Origin: Streptomyces sp. B21-083
Lineage (GTDB): Bacteria > Actinomycetota > Actinomycetes > Streptomycetales > Streptomycetaceae
Length of the DNA stretch: 64,000 nucleotides
NCBI RefSeq assembly: GCF_036898825.1
Contig: NZ_JARUND010000001.1
Coordinates: forward strand, 1,178,001-1,242,000
Direction: 5' to 3'
Positions 33,221 through 42,121 of this stretch are shown here, one piece after another. Position 1 is the stretch's first letter, and every line of letters begins with the position of its first letter. A program made the position numbers and the translations under genes. The notes beneath the pieces were generated by a model that saw only the letters and a program-made list of their open reading frames with translations, did not search any database and was not told the DNA's origin.

Positions 33221-34809
33221 CAGGCGCTCACCTCCCCCGCCGTCGGCGCGGACATGCTCTCGACTGACACAGTGAGATCGTCCGCTGTCAGGTCGCCGTC
33301 CACTGACCGCAGCACCGTGGACCTACCGGGTGTGCGCCAGGCGGTCAGCCGGATGCCGAGGTCGGCGTCATCCGCCTGCGCGCCGTCGAGCAGGAAGTCG
33401 CGGGCGTCCTGGTGGAATTGAGCGTTGCCGAGAGCGGTCGTGAGGAGCTCCAGCAGCAGTTGCATGGCCGGGGCGCCGAGACGCACCTGCTCGAACCTCC
33501 CCGAGGCACTGCGCAGTTCGTCGGCCGCCGCCTGCCGGGCCTCGGCCTGTTGCCGCGCCTGCTCCGTGAGGCGGCGCTTCTGCTCCGAGTGGTCCTCGGC
33601 CGCCGCGGCACGTCCGCGCGGAGCCCTGCTGCCGCGCTCGCGCAGCGCCACCGGCACGTCCACCACGGGTCCGGTCCACCAGCTCACATACGCCGGCACG
33701 GTCCGGTCGGGGTCCGGTGCCACCCCCAGGTGGCGCGCGCCGTAGAGCCCGAAGGCGGCGACCGCCAGATCGTGGGCCTCTTCCGGCTCAGCGGCGTCGA
33801 ACCAGGCCGCGAGCCGCAACAGGTCCTTGCGACGGGACATTTCTCCCGAGGCCGAACGCAGCATCCGCTTGGCATTGGCGAGAAGCGACTGCAGGGCGCG
33901 CAGGGTGGCGTCCCGGAGCTGCTCCACCTGGCTGATACGCCCTCCCGAAGCGGTGAACCACGCGCGCAGCCCCTCCCAGTCCGCCAGGTCCCGTCCACGG
34001 CTACGCTGCACCCGCGTCTCCGGTAGCCCGTCGGCGAGTGCCCCGATGCCTGCCGAATGCTCGTCGATACGGGCGAGCAGCGCGGGCAGGTGCGGCCACA
34101 CGGCGTCCAGGTGGGCCGCGATGCGTGGAGCCCGGAAGGAGACGTCCTCAGTGATGGCTTCCACGTAGTCGAGCAGTAGTTCCTTGAACCCCTGGTACTC
34201 GGCCGAGTCGAGGTCGTAGCGCGCCAGCACCTGGCCCAGATAGGCGTAGAAGTCGCGGACGGAATCGGCGAATTCGGCGAACTGCACGAAGAGCGTGCTG
34301 ATCCGCTCCAGCGCCTGCTGCGGATCAGCGCCGCCCGGCGCTGCGGCCACGGCGGCGATCTCCCGCAGGCCGCGGTCGACCAGGGCCAGCAGCTCGGTGC
34401 TCACCTCGCGTGCCGCGTCGGCCCCGGCCAGTACCTCGTCCGCGTCCCGCTGAACGCGTTCTCCCAGCTTCGACAGCTGGTAGCGGGACCGTGAGCGCTG
34501 GTATTCGGCGATGCTCGTCGCCTTGACGGTGTGCGTGCTGCGCAGCAGATTGCCCCAGCGCACCAGCTCTTCGAGCCTGCGTGTGAGCGTTTCCGCGTCC
34601 AGCCCCGCCCCAGGGCCTCCCCTCTCGGCCACCTTAGCGAGGAGGTCGGGTACGGACAGGTCGGCGAGCAGTGTGCCGCAGAACACCCGCATCACCGCGA
34701 TGTAGTCCAGGCGTTCGGGCGCACTGAGGTAGGAGTACGCACTCAGCCGCTGCCACGCCTCGGCGCCGGCTTCCTCCCCTTGCGGTGGCTTCCCTTCGTT
34801 CTCCTCCAT
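33220..34809 (-). CDS. jetA: Wadjet type III JetA, DUF2397 kleisin-like subunit (TIGR02677)
   Basis: 529 residues from the ATG at 34809 (MEENEGKPPQGEEAG); GTG codons about 20-30 bases upstream are alternative starts. Family marks: WQRLSAYSYLSAPERLDYIAV, MRVFCGTLLADL, a winged-helix LEELVRWGNLLRSTHT, and later SRRKDLLRLAAWFDAAEPEE with HDLAVAAFGLYGARHLG. JetA is the kleisin that closes the SMC-like ring. It is the first gene of the jetABCD operon; the promoter must lie in the 740 bases upstream, but I cannot assign one. Confidence 0.88.
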   Translation of the reverse strand: MEENEGKPPQGEEAGAEAWQRLSAYSYLSAPERLDYIAVMRVFCGTLLADLSVPDLLAKVAERGGPGAGLDAETLTRRLEELVRWGNLLRSTHTVKATSIAEYQRSRSRYQLSKLGERVQRDADEVLAGADAAREVSTELLALVDRGLREIAAVAAAPGGADPQQALERISTLFVQFAEFADSVRDFYAYLGQVLARYDLDSAEYQGFKELLLDYVEAITEDVSFRAPRIAAHLDAVWPHLPALLARIDEHSAGIGALADGLPETRVQRSRGRDLADWEGLRAWFTASGGRISQVEQLRDATLRALQSLLANAKRMLRSASGEMSRRKDLLRLAAWFDAAEPEEAHDLAVAAFGLYGARHLGVAPDPDRTVPAYVSWWTGPVVDVPVALRERGSRAPRGRAAAAEDHSEQKRRLTEQARQQAEARQAAADELRSASGRFEQVRLGAPAMQLLLELLTTALGNAQFHQDARDFLLDGAQADDADLGIRLTAWRTPGRSTVLRSVDGDLTADDLTVSVESMSAPTAGEVSA

Positions 34810-35546
34810 GCCACCGAGCGTACGGACCACCACTGACACTCCGGAGGAAATCCCACCGTCTGACAGATCGGGACGGCGTCGCCACCGGCGTCCAGGTAAC
34901 CCACCGGGCGGGCGCGAATTCCGGACCGACCCGCGTGCTGATCGACGGACGAACGCTGGGCACGCTCGCTCCCTCACCAGGTCCCGACGGAGCGGAACCT
35001 GCCAGGTGTTCCCGCTCGACGCGGCCTGTCCACCCGGGCCCATCGAAGTCCGGTTCGAAGCGGTAAGCCCTGCACCACCGTCCGGCTGCACGCAGTGCGC
35101 CTCGCACGACGAGGGCGTGTCCGACCCGTTCTGCCGGTGTTGGTCACGTCGTTGCCGATCACAGCAGACGCAAGTCGTTGCAGGACTTCGAGAGCTTGAC
35201 TGCGACGCGCTTGAGAACGCCCGGCATCTGGCCCCGCAGGCAGTCGTGACCGTGTACCAACGCCCGCGCACCACGGCACTTCATGCTGTTCCGCGCAAAA
35301 AACATCGGATGTTATTCGGTCCACGCCGGAGGCGTAAAGAGCGTCGAACAGGCAGTGGAACAGCAACTACAGGCCGAAATGGAGCAGAGCCCGCCCCCAG
35401 TTCCCTGATCCCAAAATACTGACATCCATGGGATGTTCCGGCGGGAATCTGCGTGATATCTGTACGAGGGCGCTTGAGGGGCCGAGCTACTGACACGCGA
35501 TCAGCCCCGTTGAACCAGCACTCACTCGTAGTAGGAGGACGTCTGT
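34810..35546. other. Intergenic stretch between jetA and SGNH gene
   Basis: About 740 bases with no gene I can support; the open frames here have ragged codon use and no ribosome sites. It should contain the jetA promoter (left end) and the promoter of the SGNH gene. GTAGGAGGA just before 35547 is that gene's ribosome site. The stretch 35290-35420 is less GC-rich than average. Confidence 0.55.
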
Positions 35547-36662
35547 ATGAGAAGGCCTTCGATTCTGTCCCTTCTGTCTCTCGTCACGCTTGTCGCTGCA
35601 GCGCTCGGGATGACGGCGACAGGTGCGACCCCCGCCTCCGCCGCCTCCAACACGCCTTTGCGGGTCATGCCGTTGGGCGACTCCATAACCTGGGGCGTGG
35701 GGAGCAGTACAGGCAACGGCTACCGGAGTCCGTTGTGGGACAAGCTCGCGGCGGACGGTCATCCGCTGGACTTCGTCGGCACGTTGCGGGGCGGTTCGAT
35801 GTCCGACTCCGACAACGAAGGTCACTCCGGCTACCGCATCGACCAGATCGCCGCCCTCGCCGACGCCTCGCTGACCCGCTATCGGCCCAACGTCGTGACG
35901 CTGGAGATCGGCACCAACGATCTCAACGGGGGCTACCAGCCCGCCACCGCCACCGACCGGCTGAGGTCGCTGGTCAACCAGATCACCGCCGCCGCCCCCG
36001 ACGCGACCGTTCTCGTGGCCTCCCTGGTCGTGTCCACCAGCGGCTCGGAGGAGCAGTACCGGGCCGCGTACAACCAGGCCATCCCCCGGATCGTGAGTGA
36101 CGCACAGGCCGTCGGCAAGAAGGTCGCTTACGTGGACATGAGCAGCCTGACGACGGCCGACCTGGCCGATGCCCTACATCCCAACGACGCGGGCTACCAG
36201 AAGATGGCCGACGCCTTCCACCGCGGCGTTCGGGCCGCGGACAGCGCCGGGTGGCTGAGGACTCCCGCTCCCGCCGCCGCACGGGTGGAGTCCGGCATCG
36301 CCGGCAAGTGCCTTGACGTCAACGGCGCCGGCACGGCCGACGGAACCGCTGTCCAGAGCTGGAGTTGCGGCGGCAGCGCCAACCAGCTCTGGTCCGCCTA
36401 CACCGACGGGACCATGCGTTCCATGGGGAAGTGCCTCGACGCCGCCGGCGCGGGCACCGTCAACGGCACCAAGGTGCAGCTCTGGGCCTGCCACGGTGGC
36501 GCCAACCAGGTCTGGCAGCCCTACAACGGCGGCTACCGCAACCCCGTTTCCGGCCGCTGCCTCGACGTTCCGGGCTTCTCCACCGCCGACGGAACGCAAC
36601 TCCAACTGTGGGACTGCCACGGCGGCTCCAACCAGAAATGGACCACTCTGACCGCCGGATGA
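35547..36662 (+). CDS. Secreted SGNH/GDSL hydrolase with C-terminal ricin-type lectin domain
   Basis: 371 residues, with AGGAGG before the ATG. A signal peptide (1-33, ending TPASAAS) is followed by an SGNH hydrolase: block [11 protein letters not shown] (about 41-50, nucleophile Ser), block III IGTNDLNGG, block V DALHPNDAGY (catalytic Asp/His). Residues about 245-371 are a beta-trefoil lectin (CBM13) with three repeats, each with a CLD(V/A) and a QxW motif (NQLW, NQVW, NQKW). Such enzymes deacetylate plant polysaccharides such as xylan. It is related to the SGNH-CBM2 enzyme at 43.6 kb but carries a different binding module. A hairpin terminator follows. Confidence 0.92.
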   Translation: MRRPSILSLLSLVTLVAAALGMTATGATPASAASNTPLRVMPLGDSITWGVGSSTGNGYRSPLWDKLAADGHPLDFVGTLRGGSMSDSDNEGHSGYRIDQIAALADASLTRYRPNVVTLEIGTNDLNGGYQPATATDRLRSLVNQITAAAPDATVLVASLVVSTSGSEEQYRAAYNQAIPRIVSDAQAVGKKVAYVDMSSLTTADLADALHPNDAGYQKMADAFHRGVRAADSAGWLRTPAPAAARVESGIAGKCLDVNGAGTADGTAVQSWSCGGSANQLWSAYTDGTMRSMGKCLDAAGAGTVNGTKVQLWACHGGANQVWQPYNGGYRNPVSGRCLDVPGFSTADGTQLQLWDCHGGSNQKWTTLTAG

Positions 36663-36668
36663 CCCCCG

Positions 36669-36708
36669 CTCCCGGGACCGGGGCCTTTCCGGTCCCAGGT
36701 CCCGGGAG
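36669..36708 (+). terminator. Hairpin terminator of the SGNH-lectin gene
   Basis: CTCCCGGGACC (36669-36679) pairs perfectly with GGTCCCGGGAG (36698-36708) seven bases after the stop codon, with a loop that can also fold on itself. Confidence 0.75.
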
Positions 36709-37088
36709 GACATCGGTGGCGGGTGCCGCCGGGCGCGGCGCCCGTTGCGGCACGCGCGTGTTTGCCCCGAACGCCCTTCGGGGTGCGTCGCTGCAACGTG
36801 GCGCGCCCCGTAGCAACAAGGGCAGAACCGCTCAATCGGCGAGCCGGCCAGAGGCCTCTCCCCGGCTTGGCCTCTCCGGCGAACGGCGTCCGGGCGCCTT
36901 GTCTACTGTCCAACGCCCGCAGCGGCAAGGTGCTGGAGTGCCCGGGCGGCTCCACTGGCAGTCCCTCCCGGTGTCGGGGCTGTCCGCTCGGACGGCACCG
37001 CGCCGGAGCGGGCGGAGTGACTCGTCGGCCTCCGGATGAACGGCCTCCGCCCCGGTCGACGTGACGCCACGCCATCGCCGGACGGGTC
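36709..37088. other. Intergenic stretch with no supportable gene
   Basis: About 380 bases. A piece reading LSNARSGKVLECPGGSTGS on the + strand (near 36900-36960) faintly resembles one ricin-lectin repeat and could be a decayed fragment of the adjacent gene, but the match is too short to claim. Nothing else is recognised. Confidence 0.45.
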
Positions 37089-37840
37089 CTACCGGATGTT
37101 GCTCTCGTCGCTGGACATGTCCTGGGTGCCGATGACGGAGAGCAGTTCCAGTTGGGCTGCGCCTTGCGTGCCGGGTGGGGCGCTGAACCACAGGAGGCGT
37201 TGACGTCCGTCCTCGCTGAACAGGGTGTGGCAGTCGAGTTCTACGACTCCCAGGGTGGGGTGGACGATGCGTTTGTGGTCGGTCCGCCGCAGGGCGACGT
37301 CGCGTGTGTCCCACAGGGCGGCGAACTCCTCTCTGCGGCGCCGTAGTTCGGCCACCACCCCGGCGACCTCCGTAACCCGGCCGCGCCGGGCGGCGACGGC
37401 CTGGAGGTCGGCGACGGAGGCCCGGGAGTGCTGCGGGTGGTCCTCGGCGGGATAGATCGTGCGGGAGGCGGGGTCGGTGAACCACCGGTGCACGAAGCTC
37501 GCCTCCGCACCGCGCCGCGCGGGAGCACGGCAGACGAGTGCGGCGGCGAGTTCGTTCTGTACGAGGGTCTCGTGCGGGTCGGTGATGATCTGCGCGGGCG
37601 TCGTGGTGAGCCGGTCGAGCAGGCCGAGGAGCGCCGGCTGGGCGTGGACGTCCGGACCTCGGGCCCTGGAGGGGACGGGCCGGTCGGCGAGGTGGAACAG
37701 GTGGTCGCGTTCGTCGCCGCCGAGCCGCAGCGCCCGTGCCAGCGCGGCCAGCACCTGCGCCGAGGGCTGGACGTCGCCCCCGCGTTCGATCGGTGTACCT
37801 CGCCGAGCTCCAGCAGACGCCGGAGAACGGAGAACTGAGA
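37089..37840 (-). pseudogene. 5'-truncated MmyB-type transcriptional regulator
   Basis: The C-terminal ligand-binding part of an XRE/MmyB-like regulator is intact over about 220 residues (from QPSAQVLAALARALRLGGDE through FVHRWFTDPASRTIYP to VVELDCHTLFSEDGRQRLLWFS). The HTH that should precede it is missing. Just upstream the frame breaks: RYT must jump by two bases to join IERGGDVQPSAQ. Further upstream no HTH sequence is found. A short internal ATG (37754) could still give a protein, but it would lack the DNA-binding domain. Confidence 0.75.
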
Positions 37841-37938
37841 ACTGACCGGGGCGCCGGGCAGCGTCGCATGGCGCCGGTGCGGGCGGAGTTTGTTGACTTT
37901 CTTCGGCGTTCGTCGGCGTTCGTCCGCGTTCTTCGGAG

Positions 37939-38541
37939 TTACCGCATCTGCGCGTCCTCGGTGGGCCGGGCCGCTGCCACCGTCAGGAGAGCGAACGCCA
38001 ACGCGAAGCCGAGCATGGTGAACACTCCCTTGGGCCAGAAGATGTGGCTGTCGACGAACGACCAGCAGGCCGCGAACAGCACGGCGGCGCCCGGCAGTAC
38101 GCGCACGCCGTGCCGCCGCCAGAGCACCGCACAGGTGGTGAACGAGGCGACGGCGAGCCCGTACACACCGGCCCGGCCCAGTTCGTCCCCGACGACGAAC
38201 AAGGGGCCGGCCGCGCCGTGGACGCCGTGGTCCACCACGGTGCCGGCGGAGATGCCGGCCACCGCGTCAAGACCGGAGTAGTACGCGGCGAACCAGAGGC
38301 AGCCGGCCCAGGAGAGAACCGTCAGGGCCCCCTCCGCGTCTCGGCGCGGCCTGCCCCACAGGGGAACGACCAACCCGAGGACGAGGAGCGGGAAGACGGG
38401 CAGCAAGGCGATGTGCAGCCCGGCCCAGTGGCCGGCCGTAGCCGCCGTCAGATGCCGGGGATGTATCAGGCCGGCGGCGGCCAGCAGGAGCGGAGCGGCG
38501 GTGACGAGAACGGTCACGCGCACGGTACGGAGGGATCGCAT
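37939..38541 (-). CDS. Integral membrane protein of unknown function
   Basis: 200 residues with about six hydrophobic segments (VLVTAAPLLLAAAGLIHP, LHIALLPVFPLLVLGLVVPL, ALTVLSWAGCLWFAAYYSGL, GVYGLAVASFTTCAVLW, LPGAAVLFAACWSFVDSHIF, LGFALAFALLTVAAA). Histidines sit near membrane borders (LIHPRHL, GLHIAL, DSHIFWP), which could bind haem or metal, but no family is recognised. It lies 68 bases downstream of the molybdopterin oxidoreductase operon on the same strand and may be its last gene. Confidence 0.65.
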   Translation of the reverse strand: MRSLRTVRVTVLVTAAPLLLAAAGLIHPRHLTAATAGHWAGLHIALLPVFPLLVLGLVVPLWGRPRRDAEGALTVLSWAGCLWFAAYYSGLDAVAGISAGTVVDHGVHGAAGPLFVVGDELGRAGVYGLAVASFTTCAVLWRRHGVRVLPGAAVLFAACWSFVDSHIFWPKGVFTMLGFALAFALLTVAAARPTEDAQMR

Positions 38542-38609
38542 CCGGTCACGCTAGGCGGCCGTCCGCTGCTCGAACGGCCCCGCTCGGCACACGTAAGACC
38601 TCCGTAAGC

Positions 38610-39014
38610 TCATGCGACGGGCCTACGACGGCTGTCCCTGACTTTCCGCACGGTCAGCCACACCGCCGTCAACGACACCACGACCACCAGCGCGACCAGC
38701 CAGTTGCGCGGATAGTCCAGCGGCAGCACCGACGGGTTGGCCCTTCTGCCCGGCCGGAGCAGCACCGGCAGCGCCACCGCCGTCAGCGCACCCGCGACCA
38801 GCAGCGCCCCGCGGACGGGCCCGCGTACACCGCCCCGTACCAGCGCCAGCCCGATCAGCAGCACCACCGGGGCGATCACCATGTCGTGCAGCACGATGGC
38901 CCCGCCCAGCCACGCCAGCACACCGGGCAGGTCGCGGACGTCCGTCAGCAGGGACACGCCGACTCCCATGAGCGCCAGCCCCGCCGCCCCCGCCACCACT
39001 CGCAGCGTCTTCAT
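38610..39014 (-). CDS. Small four-helix membrane protein
   Basis: 134 residues from the ATG at 39014, overlapping the stop of the oxidoreductase gene (ATGA). Hydrophobic stretches: VVAGAAGLALMGVGVSLL, VLAWLGGAIVLHDMVIAPVV, ALLVAGALTAVALPVLL and NWLVALVVVVSLTAVWLTV. A conserved-looking LHD motif lies in the second. The tight coupling to the molybdopterin oxidoreductase suggests a membrane partner or chaperone for it. No named family is recognised. Confidence 0.65.
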   Translation of the reverse strand: MKTLRVVAGAAGLALMGVGVSLLTDVRDLPGVLAWLGGAIVLHDMVIAPVVLLIGLALVRGGVRGPVRGALLVAGALTAVALPVLLRPGRRANPSVLPLDYPRNWLVALVVVVSLTAVWLTVRKVRDSRRRPVA

Positions 39015-40147
39015 GCCAGCACCTCCAGTCGGCCGACCCACTTGGTCTGCAGCACACCCGGCCGGTTCGGGGCGATGAGCCGCGCCGGGTAACCGTGGTC
39101 GGGGTCGAGTTCCTGACCGTTGAGACACAGGGCGAGCAGAGTGAGCGGGTCACGAGCGTGCGCGTGGCCCATCTCCGACACCCGGTAGCCGCCGCGCAAC
39201 TGCAACGACATCACCCGCACGCGGGCGTGCTCCGGCGCCCCCGCCCGCTCCAGCAGGTCCACCACGCGTACGCCGGTCCAGCGTGCCGACTTGCTCCAGC
39301 CCTCCACACAGGCGATCGGCAACTCCACCTCGTGCTGCGGCAGGGCTCGCAGCTCGTCCAGGGTGAGGGTGTAGGGGCGCGGGCCCGCCACGACCAGGCG
39401 GTACTCCTCGGCGGCGATCCGGCCGACCCCGGCCGCCACGGCGGTTCGGTTGACCGGCAGGCCCTGGGGCCCCTTGTCCGGGTCACGGGGCGCGAACAGG
39501 ACGAAGTCCTTCAACGGGGTGAGCGCCTGTCCCACGGTGGTGAGAGTGACGGCCCCGACGGCCACACCCACCGCGGCCAGCAGCGAACGCCGGTCCGGGC
39601 CGTCCTGCGCGGGCAGTGCGAGGGTTCCGGGCGACCGACGGCTCCAATGCGCCCTGATCTCCGGGGCCTTGACCGCGATGTGCAGGACCAGTGCCCCGAC
39701 GACCAGCCATGCCACGGCGTAGTGCACGGGCACGAACGAGAACGGCCACGGATACCACTGGGCCGCGTTCAGCAGCCCTGTCGCCAGCTCGAAGACGGCG
39801 CCAGCCACGAGCACGGCGACCGACAGCCGCTCCAGGGCATGCCGAATCGAACGCAACGGCGGCCATGCGAACAACCGCGGGTATACGGTCCACAGCTTCG
39901 CCAGCAGCAGAGGTACCGCCGCGATACCCGACGCGACATGCAGTCCCTGCGTGAGCCGGTAGCCCCACGAGGGGCGGCTCGGCAGGCTGTCGGCCAGCCA
40001 TCCCGGGGGATGTTGCATGAGGTGACTGACCAGGCCGGTGAGGAAGCACAGGACGAATGCCGGCCCCAGCCACCGGCCGATCACGGTCGCTGTGCGGGCG
40101 TCGTGCAGTCTGCCCCTGAACTCCGGTGGAGAGACACTCAGTTTCAT
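39011..40147 (-). CDS. Molybdopterin-dependent oxidoreductase fused to cytochrome b-like membrane domain
   Basis: 378 residues from the ATG at 40147; an ATG at 40156 is a close alternative (the GAGTGG spacing fits 40147 better). The N-terminal half has four transmembrane helices with histidines (FVLCFLTGLVSHLMQH, LTQGLHVASGIAAVPLLLAK, RLSVAVLVAGAVFELATGLL, YAVAWLVVGALVLHIAVKA), like a b-type cytochrome. After a fifth hydrophobic helix (SLLAAVGVAVGAVTLT) comes a sulfite-oxidase/YedY (MsrP)-type domain (about 225-378). Its molybdenum-ligand cysteine lies in PIACVEGWSKSARWTGV. Electrons probably pass between membrane quinol and the outside pterin domain. The substrate is unknown; members of this family reduce methionine sulfoxides or oxidise sulfite. 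Confidence 0.8.
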   Translation of the reverse strand: MKLSVSPPEFRGRLHDARTATVIGRWLGPAFVLCFLTGLVSHLMQHPPGWLADSLPSRPSWGYRLTQGLHVASGIAAVPLLLAKLWTVYPRLFAWPPLRSIRHALERLSVAVLVAGAVFELATGLLNAAQWYPWPFSFVPVHYAVAWLVVGALVLHIAVKAPEIRAHWSRRSPGTLALPAQDGPDRRSLLAAVGVAVGAVTLTTVGQALTPLKDFVLFAPRDPDKGPQGLPVNRTAVAAGVGRIAAEEYRLVVAGPRPYTLTLDELRALPQHEVELPIACVEGWSKSARWTGVRVVDLLERAGAPEHARVRVMSLQLRGGYRVSEMGHAHARDPLTLLALCLNGQELDPDHGYPARLIAPNRPGVLQTKWVGRLEVLA

Positions 40148-40485
40148 GTCGTCCATCCCACTCGGCGCACAGCCGTTTCGGAACGACTGAACCCTTACGG
40201 AACAGGGACGTCGTGCGCCGGACAGCCCCTTCAGGGGGCCAGGCGTATGAGCGGATCCGCGGAGCGCCAAGTCCTTACGCAAGTCCTTACGGAGCCATGA
40301 CATGACGCGGAGGACCCGCCACCACGCTGGCCCCACCCGTAACCATGGTCCCGGCCGAACTGGTCACGCCTGACAGCGAATTGCCTGCCACGGCGTATCC
40401 GGGGTTCGCAAGGACCCAGCGGGACTCAGCGACACTCGGCCGGACCAACCGAACCCACGTGAATCGAAACCCACAGAGGAATCCC

Positions 40486-42036
40486 ATGCGACGCAACATG
40501 CGCAAGCGATCGAAGACGACGCATCGAGCCGTGGCCGCCGCGGCAGGTCTGGCTCTGGGGGCGGGAGGGCTGATAGCGGTCAACGTGTACGCGTCCGCCC
40601 ACGAGAGTGGCGACGGCAACTCGGCGTACAGCGCGTCCCAGGGGCAGCCGAACCAGGTCCTGGCGGCCGGAGCCACCACGATCAGCTGTCCGGACGTCCG
40701 CATGAAGTTGACCGGGGTCCCCGACCGGTCCCGAGGACAGGTCGACAGGGAACTCGCGCTCCTCGACCAGCAGGTGGCCGAGGCGTACCAACGACTGCGG
40801 AATTCGGCCCAGGCCATCCGGCAGGACAGCAACTTCGCCAACAACGCGATCATGGGACCCCTCAAAAACAAGCGGACCGCGACCATCGACCGGATCGCGA
40901 TCGCCATCGGCAGGTCCGGCGCCAGGCCGCAGGGCCTCGAATCCCTCGCCGCCTGTTCACTGCGCACCTCCGGCAACCAGCAGGGCACCGGCCAAGGGCA
41001 GGGACAGGGCGGCAACCAAGGGCAGGGGCAAAACCAGGGGCAAGGACAAGGACAAGGACAAGGCAACGGCGCCGGTCAGAACGGAAACGGCGGCACCGGC
41101 GGCACCGGTGGCAATGCCGGCAACGGTCCGGTGGCCGCCGACTTCGTGGACATCACCACGGTCCAGCCGAACGTGCGGAGCCCCCGCCCGTCACGCGGCG
41201 CCTCCAAAGGCAGCTTCACCACTCGGTGCGGCGTCAACGCGAACAAGCTGTACAACTCCGACAACATCATCGTCGCCCCAGGTGTGACCAACGGCGCGCA
41301 CCACACGCACGACTACGTCGGCAACCAGGACAACGACGCGTTCACCACCAACGAGGAGTTCGCCGCCGCCGCGACGACCTGCAGCAACCAGGGCGACAAG
41401 TCGACCTACTACTGGCCCGTGCTCCGACTGCAGGACGGCACCCGGGAGTTCGACGCCAAGCAGCTCGGCGGCGGCGCCGAGGGCAACACCGGCCGGATCC
41501 TGACCGCCTCGCGGGTCACCCTGAACTTCGTCGGCAGCCCGCGCGGCAAGGTCGTGGCGATGCCCAAGTTCCTGCGGATCATCACCGGCGACGCCAAGGC
41601 GTTCACCAACGGGACCGCGAACGCCAACGCGGCCTGGAGCTGCACGGGCTTCGAGAACCGGAAGCTGACGGACAAGTACCCGATCTGCCCCCAAGGCAGC
41701 AGCCTGGTCCGTACGTCCTCGTTCCAGAGCTGCTGGGACGGCCAGAACATCGACAGTGCCAACCACCGCACACACGTCGCGTTCGCCGACCGGAGGACCG
41801 GTGCCTGCCCGACCGGCTTCAAGGCCATCCCGCAGCTGGTCCAGCGCCTCGTCTACGACGTGAAGGCCCCCAGCCTCAACGACAACGGAAAGACAAGCCC
41901 GTTCTACGCGGTGGACGGTTTCCCGGAGCAGATGCACAAGCCGATCACGGACCACGGCGACTTCATCAACGTCTTCGACGAGAGTCTGATGAACCAGTTG
42001 GTCCAGTGCGTCAACACCGGCCGGAAGTGCCGATGA
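40486..42036 (+). CDS. Secreted DUF1996 protein with Gly/Gln-rich linker
   Basis: 516 residues from the ATG at 40486 with AGAGGA upstream. An N-terminal basic stretch and hydrophobic helix ([20 protein letters not shown]) act as signal or anchor. Residues about 55-165 form a helical region with one disulphide-prone cysteine pair ([15 protein letters not shown]). The linker (about 168-210) is built of GQGQ/GN repeats encoded by a near-exact six-base repeat around 41030-41065. The DUF1996 domain follows (about 215-516) with its marks [22 protein letters not shown]-like [21 protein letters not shown] and DFINVFD. DUF1996 proteins are secreted in fungi and actinobacteria; the reaction is unknown. 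Confidence 0.87.
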   Translation: MRRNMRKRSKTTHRAVAAAAGLALGAGGLIAVNVYASAHESGDGNSAYSASQGQPNQVLAAGATTISCPDVRMKLTGVPDRSRGQVDRELALLDQQVAEAYQRLRNSAQAIRQDSNFANNAIMGPLKNKRTATIDRIAIAIGRSGARPQGLESLAACSLRTSGNQQGTGQGQGQGGNQGQGQNQGQGQGQGQGNGAGQNGNGGTGGTGGNAGNGPVAADFVDITTVQPNVRSPRPSRGASKGSFTTRCGVNANKLYNSDNIIVAPGVTNGAHHTHDYVGNQDNDAFTTNEEFAAAATTCSNQGDKSTYYWPVLRLQDGTREFDAKQLGGGAEGNTGRILTASRVTLNFVGSPRGKVVAMPKFLRIITGDAKAFTNGTANANAAWSCTGFENRKLTDKYPICPQGSSLVRTSSFQSCWDGQNIDSANHRTHVAFADRRTGACPTGFKAIPQLVQRLVYDVKAPSLNDNGKTSPFYAVDGFPEQMHKPITDHGDFINVFDESLMNQLVQCVNTGRKCR

Positions 42037-42043
42037 CCTCGTA

Positions 42044-42059
42044 CTCCGAGAAATCGGAG
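42044..42059 (+). terminator. Short hairpin with GAAA tetraloop
   Basis: CTCCGA-GAAA-TCGGAG lies eight bases after the DUF1996 stop. A stable GNRA loop but only six pairs and no T run, so termination is plausible and weak. Confidence 0.4.
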
Positions 42060-42121
42060 CAGCTGGGTCAACTGGGTTGGCCGGGTTGGCCGGAGTAGTC
42101 AAAGTTGTCGGAAAGCCGACT

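Noticed and set aside
34974..35366. 130-codon frame on the - strand upstream of jetA
   Set aside because: No ribosome site, irregular codon use and no recognisable motif; a transposase remnant was considered but not supported.
36885..36965. Possible ricin-lectin repeat fragment (LSNARSGKVLECPGG)
   Set aside because: Only one weak motif without the QxW part; too short to call.
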